DNA of 64,000 bases from assembly GCA_018433835.1 (NCBI GenBank), contig JAHDQM010000047.1, positions 1 to 64,000 of the forward strand. The letters run 5' to 3'. Origin of the DNA: Methanoculleus sp. (GTDB lineage Archaea > Halobacteriota > Methanomicrobia > Methanomicrobiales > Methanoculleaceae). The translations under genes were made by a program, and so were the position numbers. The notes beneath the pieces are model-generated. The model was not told the origin of the DNA, made no database searches, and saw only the letters and a list, made by a program, of their open reading frames with translations. Of this stretch, positions 34,739-42,273 are shown piece after piece (position 1 is the stretch's first letter; the number at the start of each line of letters is the position of its first letter).

Positions 34739-34776
34739 TAGAGCCGGTCGTCACTCACAGCGGCACGGCCTCTCGG
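34739..34776. pseudogene. 5' fragment of a hepT-like gene
   Basis: These 38 bases match 36210-36247 with three substitutions, in the same orientation. In the second copy they span the start codon of a truncated HepT gene (minus strand). Here the reading goes MSDDRLY and then into unrelated sequence, so only the first codons and the upstream flank survive. Confidence 0.5.
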
Positions 34777-34826
34777 CAGCGAAATGCATATCCTGTAGTG
34801 GGGCTACTACTGAATGGAGGCTTGGC

Positions 34827-35045
34827 GTGGGGAGACTCCGGGGGATCAAAGGTCACGAGGCGGTGCGGGCCTTTGTGCGGGCAGGCGGCGTGATGCGGCA
34901 GGGAAAAGGCGATCACGTCAACATCAAAATGCCGTCCGGAGCGATTATAACTCTGCCCTGGTCGAAGGAACTAAAGATCGGGCTTCTTACGGCGGCAATA
35001 AGAAAGGCCGGTTTAACAGAGGCAGAGTTTCTTGCATTACTTTAA
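34827..35045 (+). CDS. hicA: HicA-type mRNA interferase toxin
   Basis: A 72-residue HicA family protein with the double-stranded-RNA-binding fold: GIKGHEAVRAFVRAGGVMR, the catalytic-His region GKGDHVNIKMPSG and the end KAGLTEAEFLALL. It cleaves mRNA when not bound by HicB. The frame is open upstream, but GTG 34827 has GGAGG six bases before it and gives the family length. hicB starts 14 bases after the stop. An inverted repeat (GTAGT, six bases, ACTAC) at 34795-34810 lies just upstream. Confidence 0.85.
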   Translation: MGRLRGIKGHEAVRAFVRAGGVMRQGKGDHVNIKMPSGAIITLPWSKELKIGLLTAAIRKAGLTEAEFLALL

Positions 35046-35059
35046 GTGGGGTGCTAAAA

Positions 35060-35287
35060 ATGGAGTTTACCGTTGTGATCCAGAAGGCCGAAGAAGGAGG
35101 CTTCTGGGCAGATGTCCCGGCGCTTCCCGGGTGCTACTCCCAGGGAGAGACAGTCGAGGAGACATTGGAGAACATCAGGGAAGCGATCGAAGGGCACTTG
35201 GAAGCGTTGCGGCAGGAGGGGCAGGGAGTTCCCGCGGAGGAAGACCTGATCATCGGCAGGGTCCGGGTCTCCGAAGGCGTGGCGTGA
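35060..35287 (+). CDS. hicB: HicB-type antitoxin
   Basis: A 75-residue HicB-fold protein (MEFTVVIQKAEEGGFWADVP, then PGCYSQGETVEETLENIREA). It neutralises HicA. It has only the degraded-RNaseH-like domain, and no separate DNA-binding domain is seen. Order is toxin first, then antitoxin, the common HicAB order. The start ATG 35060 is chosen because it gives the canonical N-terminus. Confidence 0.85.
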   Translation: MEFTVVIQKAEEGGFWADVPALPGCYSQGETVEETLENIREAIEGHLEALRQEGQGVPAEEDLIIGRVRVSEGVA

Positions 35288-35407
35288 GCGGGCGGTAGGG
35301 AGGCCTTCTGCCTGCATCCTTTCCCTGGCATGGAAAACTGACATCTTTTTTCTTGCGGCCGGGGGCTTGCTTGCGCCCTTTGAACCCCAATCTCTTAAAA
35401 GACGAGA

Positions 35408-35650
35408 TTACCGAAGCATTTCCAGTAATTTTTCTTTGGGAATGCCTGTTTGGTTGGAGATATCATTGAGGAGCACGTTTAGAGTTTTGACGTTAATCTC
35501 GTTGTGAAGAGGAACAGTAATCGGTTTAACGCCGGTTTCGCATTGTTCCCCCATTCGGACATGGCTCCCGGTTTGCCGAAGAAAAGAATATCCGATTGAT
35601 TCGAGCATTCTGATAATCTTGTATCCGCTAACAACTGGCCGTTTTGGCAA
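35408..35650 (-). CDS. hicA: HicA-type toxin, second copy
   Basis: A HicA family protein of about 80 residues (PKRPVVSGYKIIRMLESIGY, then RQTGSHVRMG with the catalytic His, ITVPLHNEINVKTL and IPKEKLLEML). It starts at TTG 35650 or TTG 35656, both inside the end of the preceding hicB, since no ATG or GTG fits. It differs clearly from the HicA at 34827. Its partner hicB lies upstream, so the order is reversed relative to the first module. Confidence 0.8.
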   Translation of the reverse strand: MPKRPVVSGYKIIRMLESIGYSFLRQTGSHVRMGEQCETGVKPITVPLHNEINVKTLNVLLNDISNQTGIPKEKLLEMLR

Positions 35651-35903
35651 TGTCAACCCTGTACTCGAATTGGATGCTCGGCGTGTCGGGGGTTGTTTCT
35701 GCAGGAGGTTCAGGGGTGGTGGTGATGGTAATTCGTTCGCCTTTCTCGATTTCCTCTTCGAAATGAAGCTCTGTTGCCTCTAAGATATTATCGATGAGAT
35801 CACCGACGGTTTTTCCCTGGGTATAGATGGAGTGTTTGGTAGCGTGTGCGCCCCACCATCCGTCACAGTAGTATGTTTTAAATTCGACAATCATGGTATT
35901 CAT
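35628..35903 (-). CDS. hicB: HicB-type antitoxin, second copy
   Basis: A 91-residue HicB-fold protein. The core MIVEFKTYYCDGWWGAHATK and TQGKTVGDLIDNILEATELH is followed by a Pro/Thr-rich linker and a short tail that overlaps hicA. ATG 35903 or 35894 are both possible. TTTATAAG at 35934-35941 and a perfect palindrome at 35910-35922 lie directly upstream. Confidence 0.8.
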   Translation of the reverse strand: MNTMIVEFKTYYCDGWWGAHATKHSIYTQGKTVGDLIDNILEATELHFEEEIEKGERITITTTPEPPAETTPDTPSIQFEYRVDIAKTASC

Positions 35904-35909
35904 CTCGAT

Positions 35910-35922
35910 AGATGTGACATCT
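35910..35922. promoter_or_regulatory. Palindromic operator of the hicBA module
   Basis: AGATGTGACATCT is a perfect 6+1+6 inverted repeat between the TATA box (35934-35941) and the hicB start. Its place fits autoregulation by the antitoxin or the HicAB complex, as known for other Hic modules. Confidence 0.5.
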
Positions 35923-35989
35923 GTTTGGTAATCTTATAAATTTGATGTTTATCTTGCGGGGTGAAAGGGGCGGAGCGGGAAGACCCCCT

Positions 35990-36229
35990 TTAGGGGTGGA
36001 TCAGGATATCCCGGAGACCGGCAATCCGGCGCCACGGGACATCCGGACGCTTTTTCTTCAAGAAACCCGGGATCTGCTTCACAGCCTCGCCGATTATCTC
36101 AAAGTTGCGTATCACTGCATCCTGCGCCATCGGAGAGTCCATGAACGCCTCACGTCCTTCCCGGGTATAATCCTCAATCCGCTCTATCGACTCGAGAATA
36201 TGGATGAGGTAGAGCCGGTCGCCACTCAC
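35990..36229 (-). pseudogene. hepT: Truncated HepT-like (DUF86) toxin gene
   Basis: 79 residues of the DUF86/HepT ribonuclease family: [40 protein letters not shown] and the catalytic R-x4-H motif as RDILIH (Arg73, His78). The protein stops one residue after the motif, where family members continue with an aromatic residue and another 15-30 residues. No nucleotidyltransferase (MntA) partner precedes it. It is probably a broken remnant. GTG 36229 is the family-like start; the frame extends upstream to 36298. Confidence 0.65.
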
Positions 36230-36440
36230 AGCGGCACGGTCTCCCGGAGAGAAGCGGTCCCTGATGTACCGGTGCAGCCCCTTCTCGAGCACTATCACAA
36301 AGATGGAGAAACCCGGCGTCGCCGCTTCGTGGCGGACCGTTGCACCTGAGGAGGGAGACTATCAAGTGCAATGATTCCAAATTATCATACCTTATCGAAC
36401 CACTGTGCCGGTCCAACTATCCCCGGAGTTCGCCCCGGGA

Positions 36441-36476
36441 CAGTGGACTGTGGTGGCTATTGCCACGGGGGAGGGG
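36441..36476 (-). repeat. Dispersed intergenic repeat A, copy 2
   Basis: Read on the minus strand it gives CCCCTCCCCC, TGGCAATAGCCACCAC and GTCCACTG, matching 19139-19175 apart from a few bases. It lies in noncoding DNA. Confidence 0.7.
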
Positions 36477-36845
36477 CTGACGGGGCGTGCGATGTTCCGA
36501 CAGGAACGGAGCACGAGAAGGCCGAGGGCCTTTGAGGGGGCCTGCCCCCTCCCCTGTCTCTACCCCCTAAGGGGATGCCCGTAACCCCCACCCCGCCCGG
36601 CCTCCGGCCTCCTCCCCCGCCCCCTCGGGGGCGGGGGCAGTGCGTGGCGATGGTCACGGGGAATCTGTGTCCAGGCGTGGCCCTGGAAACCAGATCGACA
36701 CTCTTTTTCTTTTATTGCATTGTATATTCGGAATCGATGCACTAGTGCATACATACATACTCCGGCTACCGGCAGGTATCCCGGAGAACCCGCGGGCCCA
36801 CGGCACGGTCCCGTACCCAAAAATCTCAACAAAACAGCGCAAAAC

Positions 36846-36851
36846 AAAAAA
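36846..36851 (-). terminator. T-run terminator of the S-layer gene
   Basis: The minus strand reads ATTTTTTGTTTT starting 16 bases after the stop. This is a typical archaeal T-rich signal for a strongly expressed gene. Confidence 0.5.
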
Positions 36852-36867
36852 TAGGGTTAGTTGGGGT

Positions 36868-39183
36868 TTAGTCCCGCCGCAGGACCAGGAAGGCAACCGC
36901 ACCAAGGCCGGCCAGAGCAACGAGTGCTCCGAATCCGGGGGACTGGGTCGGGATAGCCGTGGTGGTCGCGGTCGTGGTCGGGGTGGTCACGGCCGTGCCG
37001 GTCGCGGTAGCGGTAGGCTGAGTTGTCGGGACTACCTCGACTACGTTGAAGGTCGCGGTCGCGGTCGTGTCGGTCTCGATGGACTCGACGGAGACGATGT
37101 ACTGGTCGGGCTTGAAGCTGGACCCGTCGACCTCGAAGGACCACGTGTTCGCGCCGTCACCCTGCTGGACTTCCACAGTGCCGGCGATGTTCGCGAAGCC
37201 GGCAGCCTCGGTCTTGGTGGTCGGCTGGAATGCAGCGGAGGTGACCTCAACGTTCAGCGTATCGCCGGCAAGGAGGTTGGTCGTGCCGGTGATCGTGAAC
37301 GTGCTGCCCGCAGCCTTGTCGCCGATCGCGTCGATGAAGATGTTCGGCTCTTCGACGACGAAGGTGAGCTTCACGTAGGTGTCGTCGATGTTCGGGGAGT
37401 CAAGGGCCTCGATCAACGCGGTCGCTGCATCGGAGGCCTGGAGCCGTCCGACGTTCACGAAGGTAAAGCCGGAGCCTTCTGAGCCGACGATATAGCCGTC
37501 ATCGGCTACTATGTCGAACGCCGCGTTCATCATCGGGTGCTGAATGACCACGAAGTACTGGCCTGCAGAGTAGTCATCGGTGTTCTTGAGCTCGAACTCG
37601 AAGCTGCCGTCATCCTCAACGGTGGCGGAGTCGGCGAGAATCTGCCTGTTCTTACCGAAAATCCAGACCTGGACGCTGTCGGGGTCGCCCTGTGCGATTC
37701 CGGTGAGGGTCAGGTCGTCACCGCTTGCGACGACTGCACCGCTCGATGTCGCGGTGATGAACCCGGACCGGAGCTGGACGGAGACCGTGTCGTACTCGGC
37801 ATCGGAGAGCTCGCCCTTGCTCAGAGGCCTCGAGACAGCGTAGATCGTGTAGCCGCCGGCATCGAGGGATCTTTCGATGTCGCCGGTGTTCCACTTGTAC
37901 GACCAGGTGTCGTCAATCTCAACATCTTCTGTAGTGAACGAACCGGTTTCGTTGTCCTTCACCGGATCAATATTGATTAGATCGACACCGTCCTCATCGA
38001 GGTTCGGACCGGTCATGAAGAGGTGGACCGTCGTCGAGTTGTCGGTGCAGGTACCGGAGAGTGTGATCTCCTCACCGATGTAGTAGACGCCGGTGCCGGA
38101 CGCCGTGATGGTTACGTCGCCCTCCTCGACCCGCACCTTGACCTCGTCGTAGGTGCCGCTACGGTCAAGCGGATCTTCAACGCGGATGGTGAACTGCCGG
38201 TCGTCGGTGTTCGTGGTGGTGTCGAACTGGACAGTCCGCGTGCCGCCGGCATTGGTCTTAACGCTCGCATTGATAGGGCTGATCTCCTCCTCCTCGGCAG
38301 CGTCAACAGTAACCCCATTCTGACCAGCTATGATAGAGGGGTACTCGGTCTCATCAAGGCCGCTCACGGGCTTGATGTACAGGTCGTACGCCTTGAGGGA
38401 CTCACCGGTGATCGTCACGGTGAAACTGTTGCCGCGAACGACGTCGTCCTTATTGGACGTGATGGCAAGCGTCTTGGTGAGAACCTCGAAGGTCACGGTG
38501 TTGGAGTCAAAGCCCTTGCCGTAGAAGTCGCTGCCGCCGGGCCACTTCGCAAGGGCGGTGTAGGTTCCAGCCTCGGCGTTCTCCAGGTCGATGGGGTTCA
38601 CCAGAGCGGTCGTGCCGTTAACAGCGATCGAGTCCAGGGTCTCCTGGCCACCGAACTGGGTCGTCACACCGCCACCGGGCAGAGTGACTTCGATCCGCAT
38701 CACTGCGCTGTCGCCCGTAAAGCCGTTCAGGTTGTTCGTCAGCTTGAAGGCCACCGGGGAATCGCGGGTGACGGACTTGCCGTTCACGGACTCCTGCGGG
38801 TTGACGCTCAGCACGACATCGAGCGTCGCATCGGGAATCTGGACGTTGACATAGCCCTCAGCGGTGGTCCGGTCAGTGGGGTCTCCCGCTGCGGTAAACA
38901 CGTAGTAAGGACCGGTCGTCGTGCCGACGGCGGTCTTGGTCAACTCGGTGATAGTACCATCCGCCGCCGCGATAGTCTTGTCAATGGCTCCCGCGGTGGG
39001 GTCACTGTAGTGGACTATCTGGGTGACGTCTTCGCCACCGAGTGCTGCGGCGAAGTTGATATTCTCTTCACCTACATAGACGGTGCTGCCGCTGGTCTCA
39101 ATCGTCCGTGCCGCAGCCGGTGCAACGACCAGCGCAGCCGCGAGGACCATGGCAACAACCATCAGTTTTGTCATACTCTTCAT
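36868..39183 (-). CDS. S-layer-type surface glycoprotein with PGF-CTERM
   Basis: A 771-residue secreted protein. The signal peptide is about 1-30 (KLMVVAMVLAAALVVAPAAA). The mature part is acidic, with Ig-like repeats and a few NxT/NxS sites. The C-terminal signal is a Thr/Ala/Pro-rich stretch, then PGFG, a hydrophobic helix (ALVALAGLGAVAFLVL) and RRD. This is the PGF-CTERM pattern cut by archaeosortase A and replaced by a lipid. I use ATG 39183, with GGAGGTA upstream; a further ATG at 39207 is weaker. Strong codon bias and a long leader fit an abundant S-layer protein, but another major surface protein is possible. Confidence 0.85.
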   Translation of the reverse strand: MKSMTKLMVVAMVLAAALVVAPAAARTIETSGSTVYVGEENINFAAALGGEDVTQIVHYSDPTAGAIDKTIAAADGTITELTKTAVGTTTGPYYVFTAAGDPTDRTTAEGYVNVQIPDATLDVVLSVNPQESVNGKSVTRDSPVAFKLTNNLNGFTGDSAVMRIEVTLPGGGVTTQFGGQETLDSIAVNGTTALVNPIDLENAEAGTYTALAKWPGGSDFYGKGFDSNTVTFEVLTKTLAITSNKDDVVRGNSFTVTITGESLKAYDLYIKPVSGLDETEYPSIIAGQNGVTVDAAEEEEISPINASVKTNAGGTRTVQFDTTTNTDDRQFTIRVEDPLDRSGTYDEVKVRVEEGDVTITASGTGVYYIGEEITLSGTCTDNSTTVHLFMTGPNLDEDGVDLINIDPVKDNETGSFTTEDVEIDDTWSYKWNTGDIERSLDAGGYTIYAVSRPLSKGELSDAEYDTVSVQLRSGFITATSSGAVVASGDDLTLTGIAQGDPDSVQVWIFGKNRQILADSATVEDDGSFEFELKNTDDYSAGQYFVVIQHPMMNAAFDIVADDGYIVGSEGSGFTFVNVGRLQASDAATALIEALDSPNIDDTYVKLTFVVEEPNIFIDAIGDKAAGSTFTITGTTNLLAGDTLNVEVTSAAFQPTTKTEAAGFANIAGTVEVQQGDGANTWSFEVDGSSFKPDQYIVSVESIETDTTATATFNVVEVVPTTQPTATATGTAVTTPTTTATTTAIPTQSPGFGALVALAGLGAVAFLVLRRD

Positions 39184-39679
39184 ACTATACCTCCATTGTG
39201 ATGACATGAGGGAATGTGAACGCGAGGTACTCGACAGACGTCGAATACGGGTTCACCACGCTCTATACTCCGAATCACGGAATATGTCACAATATTTGTG
39301 GAACACATAATATATCCTTTGTGGTCGACCGGGGATCTGGCGTCCTTAAAAGGCACCACAATACTGGAAAACGCCCCGAATGCGCCAGGATCACGCTTCA
39401 TACCCGGATCACCGGGATTCGTAGGTATACAAGGATAAAAGTTTTACTCCGGAAAAACACGAGAGCGCCGGACCCCCGCGGCGCTCCCTCCGCCCCGTAA
39501 GCGCCCGGCTTCCTCCCGGCGCCGCACCCCGGCCGGCACCTCTCCGGGAGAGTGCGCCGCGGGTGCCCGCCCCACCCGCACCCGTCAGCGGCACCGGCCG
39601 GCGTCACCTGCCGGTGCATCTATATAGGGGACCGTCCCAGTGGGGAGCCTTTTCTACCCCGGCCCGCCAACTACTTTCT
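39184..39679. other. Divergent S-layer / thyA spacer
   Basis: About 500 bases without a gene. The S-layer TATA (GGATATATTATG, minus) at 39308-39316 predicts a leader of about 100 bases, carrying the GGAGGTA site. The thyA TATA (CTATATAGG) is at 39620-39628. Between them is GC-rich sequence with a hairpin GCGCCG/CGGCGC near 39465-39485. Confidence 0.55.
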
Positions 39680-40501
39680 ATGCGGATCATTCGGGCCCCC
39701 ACGCTCGCACGGGCACACGAACTGGCGGTCAGGACCGTCCTCGAGAAGGGATGGGTGCTGGAGACCGAGAACGACGAGGCGACGATCGAGTGCGAGGAGC
39801 TCGCGCTCGAGGTGGAATCGCCGGAGAGCGAGCCGATGGCGAGTCCCGCCTCACGGTTCCAGCAGCGGTTCCTGGACGCCTACGCCGAGAACCTCCTGCA
39901 CGGCTCCGACGCGAAGTTCGAGTACGACTACCACCGCCGGCTCTTCGACTGGGGCGAGCGGCTCCGAGTCGCTCCTCTGGAGCGACCGGGTTGCTCCGCT
40001 CAGGAACAACTCCGGGCCGCGCCGGAGGGGCGACCGGGTCACTCCGTCCAGAAGGGACTTACCGCAAAGGACGAAGACGTCCACGTCGACCAGATCGACT
40101 ACATCGCCCGGAAACTCGAGCAAGCCAAAAACTCCCGGCGGGCGGTTGCGGTCACCTGGAACCCGGTCGTCGACGAGAACCTCGACGACTGCCCCTGCCT
40201 GCAGCTCGTCCAGTGCCTGCTGCGGGACGGGAAACTCCAGATGAAGGTCGTCTTCAGAAGCAACGACATTCTCTCCGCCGCCGGCGCGAACATGTACGCG
40301 CTCGTCCGTCTCCAGAAGGCGATCGCGGACCGGCTCGGCGTGCCCTGCGGGCGTTACACGCATATCGCGCTCGTCCCCCACGTCTACTACCGCAGGGATC
40401 TCAACGACATCGAGCCGTTTTGCAAATCCGGTACCGAGATCCGGCCCGTTGACGAGGTCTGCCGGGCCTGCGGGAAGTGCCCCCGCTCGTCCGGGGCGTG
40501 A
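39680..40501 (+). CDS. thyA: Thymidylate synthase, archaeal, with insertion
   Basis: A 273-residue archaeal-type thymidylate synthase that methylates dUMP, probably with tetrahydromethanopterin-linked C1 units. The catalytic Cys173 lies in CPCLQL, and FRSNDILSAAGANMYALVRL and HIALVPHVYYRRDL are the substrate and C-terminal motifs. The family usually has about 220-240 residues. The excess is a low-complexity insertion at about 96-130 (APLERPGCSAQEQ, APEGRPGHSVQKG), encoded by hairpin DNA at 39968-40060. ATG 39680 has no Shine-Dalgarno site; the TATA is at 39620. A Cys cluster (CRACGKC) ends the protein. Confidence 0.88.
   Translation: MRIIRAPTLARAHELAVRTVLEKGWVLETENDEATIECEELALEVESPESEPMASPASRFQQRFLDAYAENLLHGSDAKFEYDYHRRLFDWGERLRVAPLERPGCSAQEQLRAAPEGRPGHSVQKGLTAKDEDVHVDQIDYIARKLEQAKNSRRAVAVTWNPVVDENLDDCPCLQLVQCLLRDGKLQMKVVFRSNDILSAAGANMYALVRLQKAIADRLGVPCGRYTHIALVPHVYYRRDLNDIEPFCKSGTEIRPVDEVCRACGKCPRSSGA
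39968..40060 (+). repeat. Intragenic palindromic insertion in thyA
   Basis: The perfect hairpin GTCGCTCC, TCT, GGAGCGAC is at 39968-39986. Then GCGACCGGGT..CTCCG..CAG occurs at about 39982-40003 and again at about 40028-40049. The piece is in frame and lies outside the conserved family core. Confidence 0.6.
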
Positions 40502-40553
40502 CCCGGAGCCGTCAGGTTAATTAGGATTCAATTACAACATTTTAGAGCCCAAT

Positions 40554-40626
40554 AGCCCGGTAGTGTAGCGGTCAATCATGTGAGACTCTGGATCTTGCGA
40601 CAGCAGTTCGAATCTGCTCCGGGCTA
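40554..40626 (+). tRNA. tRNA-Gln (anticodon CTG)
   Basis: The acceptor AGCCCGG/CCGGGCT pairs fully, with discriminator A. The anticodon loop CTCTGGA gives CTG, with stem TGAGA/TCTTG containing G-T pairs. The T arm is AGCAG/CTGCT with loop TTCGAAT. No CCA is encoded. It sits between thyA and the TIM-barrel gene, in the same direction, with a T-run (CTTTTTCT) after it. Confidence 0.93.
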
Positions 40627-40677
40627 CTCGAACCTTTTTCTCCCGACACGTAAAGCGCATACACCGGAGGGTGATAT

Positions 40678-41724
40678 ATGGCTGATTACAACCTCGGCTG
40701 CACCGTGCGGCTCGACACATTTCGAAGCCTGGCGGCTTCTCAAGCTCCGGACTCGAAAACGCGAAGCGTTTTCTCAAGCTCCTGCCGTTCCGGCAGTCGC
40801 ACCCTGCTCGCGGGACTCTACGAAAAGGGTGCAATCCGCCATATCCAGGTGCAGGTCGTCCCGCTGCCCCCACCCCTCTTCAGGGAGCGCCTCGACCGGG
40901 TCGCCGCCGCCGGCATCCCTTCAATCGTCCACGCGCCCCACCACGGCCACGGCGTCAACCCCTGCGCTCCCGCCGCCTACGACGACCGGCCGGCGAAGGA
41001 GATAGAGGCACATGTACAAGAAGCAATGAGCCAGACGCTTGAAGCCGCCGACGCCCTCGGTGCGGAGACGATCGTCATCCACGCAGGCCGGTACGAACCG
41101 GGAGGGCGCTGTGCCGCCGCGGAAGCATTCGCCGGGTTCCTCGATCGCCACGCCGACCCCCGGTTCGCCCTCGAGAACCTTCCCGCGATTTACGCCGGCT
41201 ACCCCCTCCTCGGGAACACCGCCGGGGAACTCGCGGCTCTTGCGGGCAAAAAGATCACCCGGTTCTGCCTCGACTTCCCTCACCTCGCCTGCACCGCAAG
41301 CTATCGCCGCCTCTCGTTCGCAGAGGAACTGGAACGGTTCGAGGGGCTCGACGTGACCCTCCACCACCTCTCGAACATACGGCGCGGCTCGATCACCGAC
41401 GAGCACCTCGAACTCGACCACCCCGACGGCGGCCTTGACCTCGCGGCGGTCTTTGCCCGGCTCCGGCGGCACCCCGCCGTCCCGACGACGCTCGAGTACA
41501 AGCAGGACTCGGCGGAAGTCTATGCCCGGCAGGCGGAGGTCTTTGCCGGGCTCTGGGAAGACCGTGCCGGGGCGCGAATCGCGTCCCTGCCGCATCGGGG
41601 CCGCCCCGAGGATAACCGACACCAACAGAATGGCCCGATAGCAGCAGTCGTGATCCCGCTCGACCAGGGAAAGCAAAACCCCATATGCGGGGGCAATCCC
41701 AATGAATTATGCAATGATCCTTGA
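40678..41724 (+). CDS. Xylose-isomerase-like TIM-barrel protein with insertion
   Basis: A 348-residue protein of the AP endonuclease 2/sugar isomerase TIM-barrel family. Conserved barrel pieces are GIPSIVHAPHHGHGVN, GAETIVIHAGRYEPGG, RFALENLP and VTLHHLSN, with His and Glu residues positioned for divalent metal. The start ATG 40678 has GGAGGGTGA. Residues about 15-41 (Ser/Arg-rich) are encoded by three consecutive DNA hairpins and interrupt an otherwise continuous family sequence (TVRLDTF, then LLAGLYEKGAIRH). The last 40 or so residues are also unlike the family and overlap the next gene, so the natural end may have been altered. Substrate unknown. Confidence 0.75.
   Translation: MADYNLGCTVRLDTFRSLAASQAPDSKTRSVFSSSCRSGSRTLLAGLYEKGAIRHIQVQVVPLPPPLFRERLDRVAAAGIPSIVHAPHHGHGVNPCAPAAYDDRPAKEIEAHVQEAMSQTLEAADALGAETIVIHAGRYEPGGRCAAAEAFAGFLDRHADPRFALENLPAIYAGYPLLGNTAGELAALAGKKITRFCLDFPHLACTASYRRLSFAEELERFEGLDVTLHHLSNIRRGSITDEHLELDHPDGGLDLAAVFARLRRHPAVPTTLEYKQDSAEVYARQAEVFAGLWEDRAGARIASLPHRGRPEDNRHQQNGPIAAVVIPLDQGKQNPICGGNPNELCNDP
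40724..40796 (+). repeat. Intragenic triple-hairpin insertion
   Basis: Three hairpins in 73 bases: GAAGCC/GGCTTC (40724-40739), GAAAACGC/GCGTTTTC with loop GAA (40755-40773), and CTGCCG/CGGCAG with loop TTC (40782-40796). The 12-base string TTCTCAAGCTCC follows each of the first two (40737-40748 and 40771-40782). It is in frame in the TIM-barrel gene. Confidence 0.7.
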
Positions 41725-41974
41725 GTATATCAACGTGGCACTCGAACACGCCAACTACGAGATCATCGAGGACGATGAACCGTATTATAGAGAGATCCCG
41801 GAACTTCCCGGGGTCTTTGCAACCGGCAGGACGCTGGAAGAGTGCAGGAGAAACCTTGCCGGTGTTATCGACGAATGGTTGATTATACGGCTCCGGCGTG
41901 GCCTCCCGATACCTCCAGTCGCCGGCCGCACTGTGGGAGAGATCGTCAGGGTGGATACGGGTGCCGGAGCATAG
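41702..41974 (+). CDS. hicB: HicB-family protein, orphan
   Basis: A 90-residue HicB-like antitoxin (YYREIPELPGVFATGRTLEE and then CRRNLAGVIDEWLIIRLRRG). ATG 41702 lies inside the 3' end of the TIM-barrel gene, in another frame, overlapping by 23 bases. No HicA follows in the same direction. The next gene, on the opposite strand, ends 22 bases later. It may be a solitary antitoxin or have lost its partner. Confidence 0.75.
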   Translation: MNYAMILEYINVALEHANYEIIEDDEPYYREIPELPGVFATGRTLEECRRNLAGVIDEWLIIRLRRGLPIPPVAGRTVGEIVRVDTGAGA

Positions 41975-41995
41975 GATCAGACCCATCGTTCGGCG

Positions 41996-42271
41996 TCATA
42001 AAAGGTGCATCTCCTTATATACTGCAATCAACCCCGCTTCATCGAGCCGGCAGTCGATGAGATCAAGGAATTGCTGCCGGGAGAGATTGAGTTGTTCCGC
42101 CATACGAGACAGCAACTGGTCGCTAATCTCCTTTGTGCCATGGGAAACCCATGTACGGACTCCCGTGTCGCAACCGTTGTAGCTGAATACCAGTTTGATA
42201 TGTTTTGACATCCTGGCATCAAACCCCTTCTTCATGAGGCGGCGCACGATGGTCTTGTTCTTTCGAGGCAC
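41996..42271 (-). CDS. HicA-like small protein, probable toxin
   Basis: A 91-residue protein (KTIVRRLMKKGFDARMSKHI, VSHGTKEISDQLLSRMAEQL and then LSRQQFLDLIDC). The order of small helices and a conserved His after a basic stretch recalls HicA, but the match is weaker than for the two hicA genes. It starts at GTG 42271, with GGAGA upstream, two bases after the stop of a ribbon-helix-helix protein, as a toxin after its antitoxin. The toxin role is inferred from this arrangement. Confidence 0.6.
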   Translation of the reverse strand: MPRKNKTIVRRLMKKGFDARMSKHIKLVFSYNGCDTGVRTWVSHGTKEISDQLLSRMAEQLNLSRQQFLDLIDCRLDEAGLIAVYKEMHLL

Positions 42272-42273
42272 GA

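Larger units (their letters stand above)
36230..36867. repeat. Repeat-rich spacer before the S-layer gene
   Basis: No supported gene in about 640 bases. 36441-36476 is the inverted copy of repeat A, and 36586-36652 shares blocks with 19372-19482. A GC-rich hairpin CCGCCCCC/GGGGGCGG lies at about 36617-36636. T-runs on the minus strand at 36842-36851 end the S-layer transcript. Confidence 0.6.

Noticed and set aside
35990..36298. Longer HepT start at 36298
   Set aside because: The extra N-terminal 23 residues do not fit the DUF86 family; GTG 36229 gives the usual N-terminus.
40880..41700. Frameshift in the TIM-barrel gene
   Set aside because: The frame is continuous; only the N-terminal insertion and the unusual tail deviate, so an insertion and a changed end explain it better.
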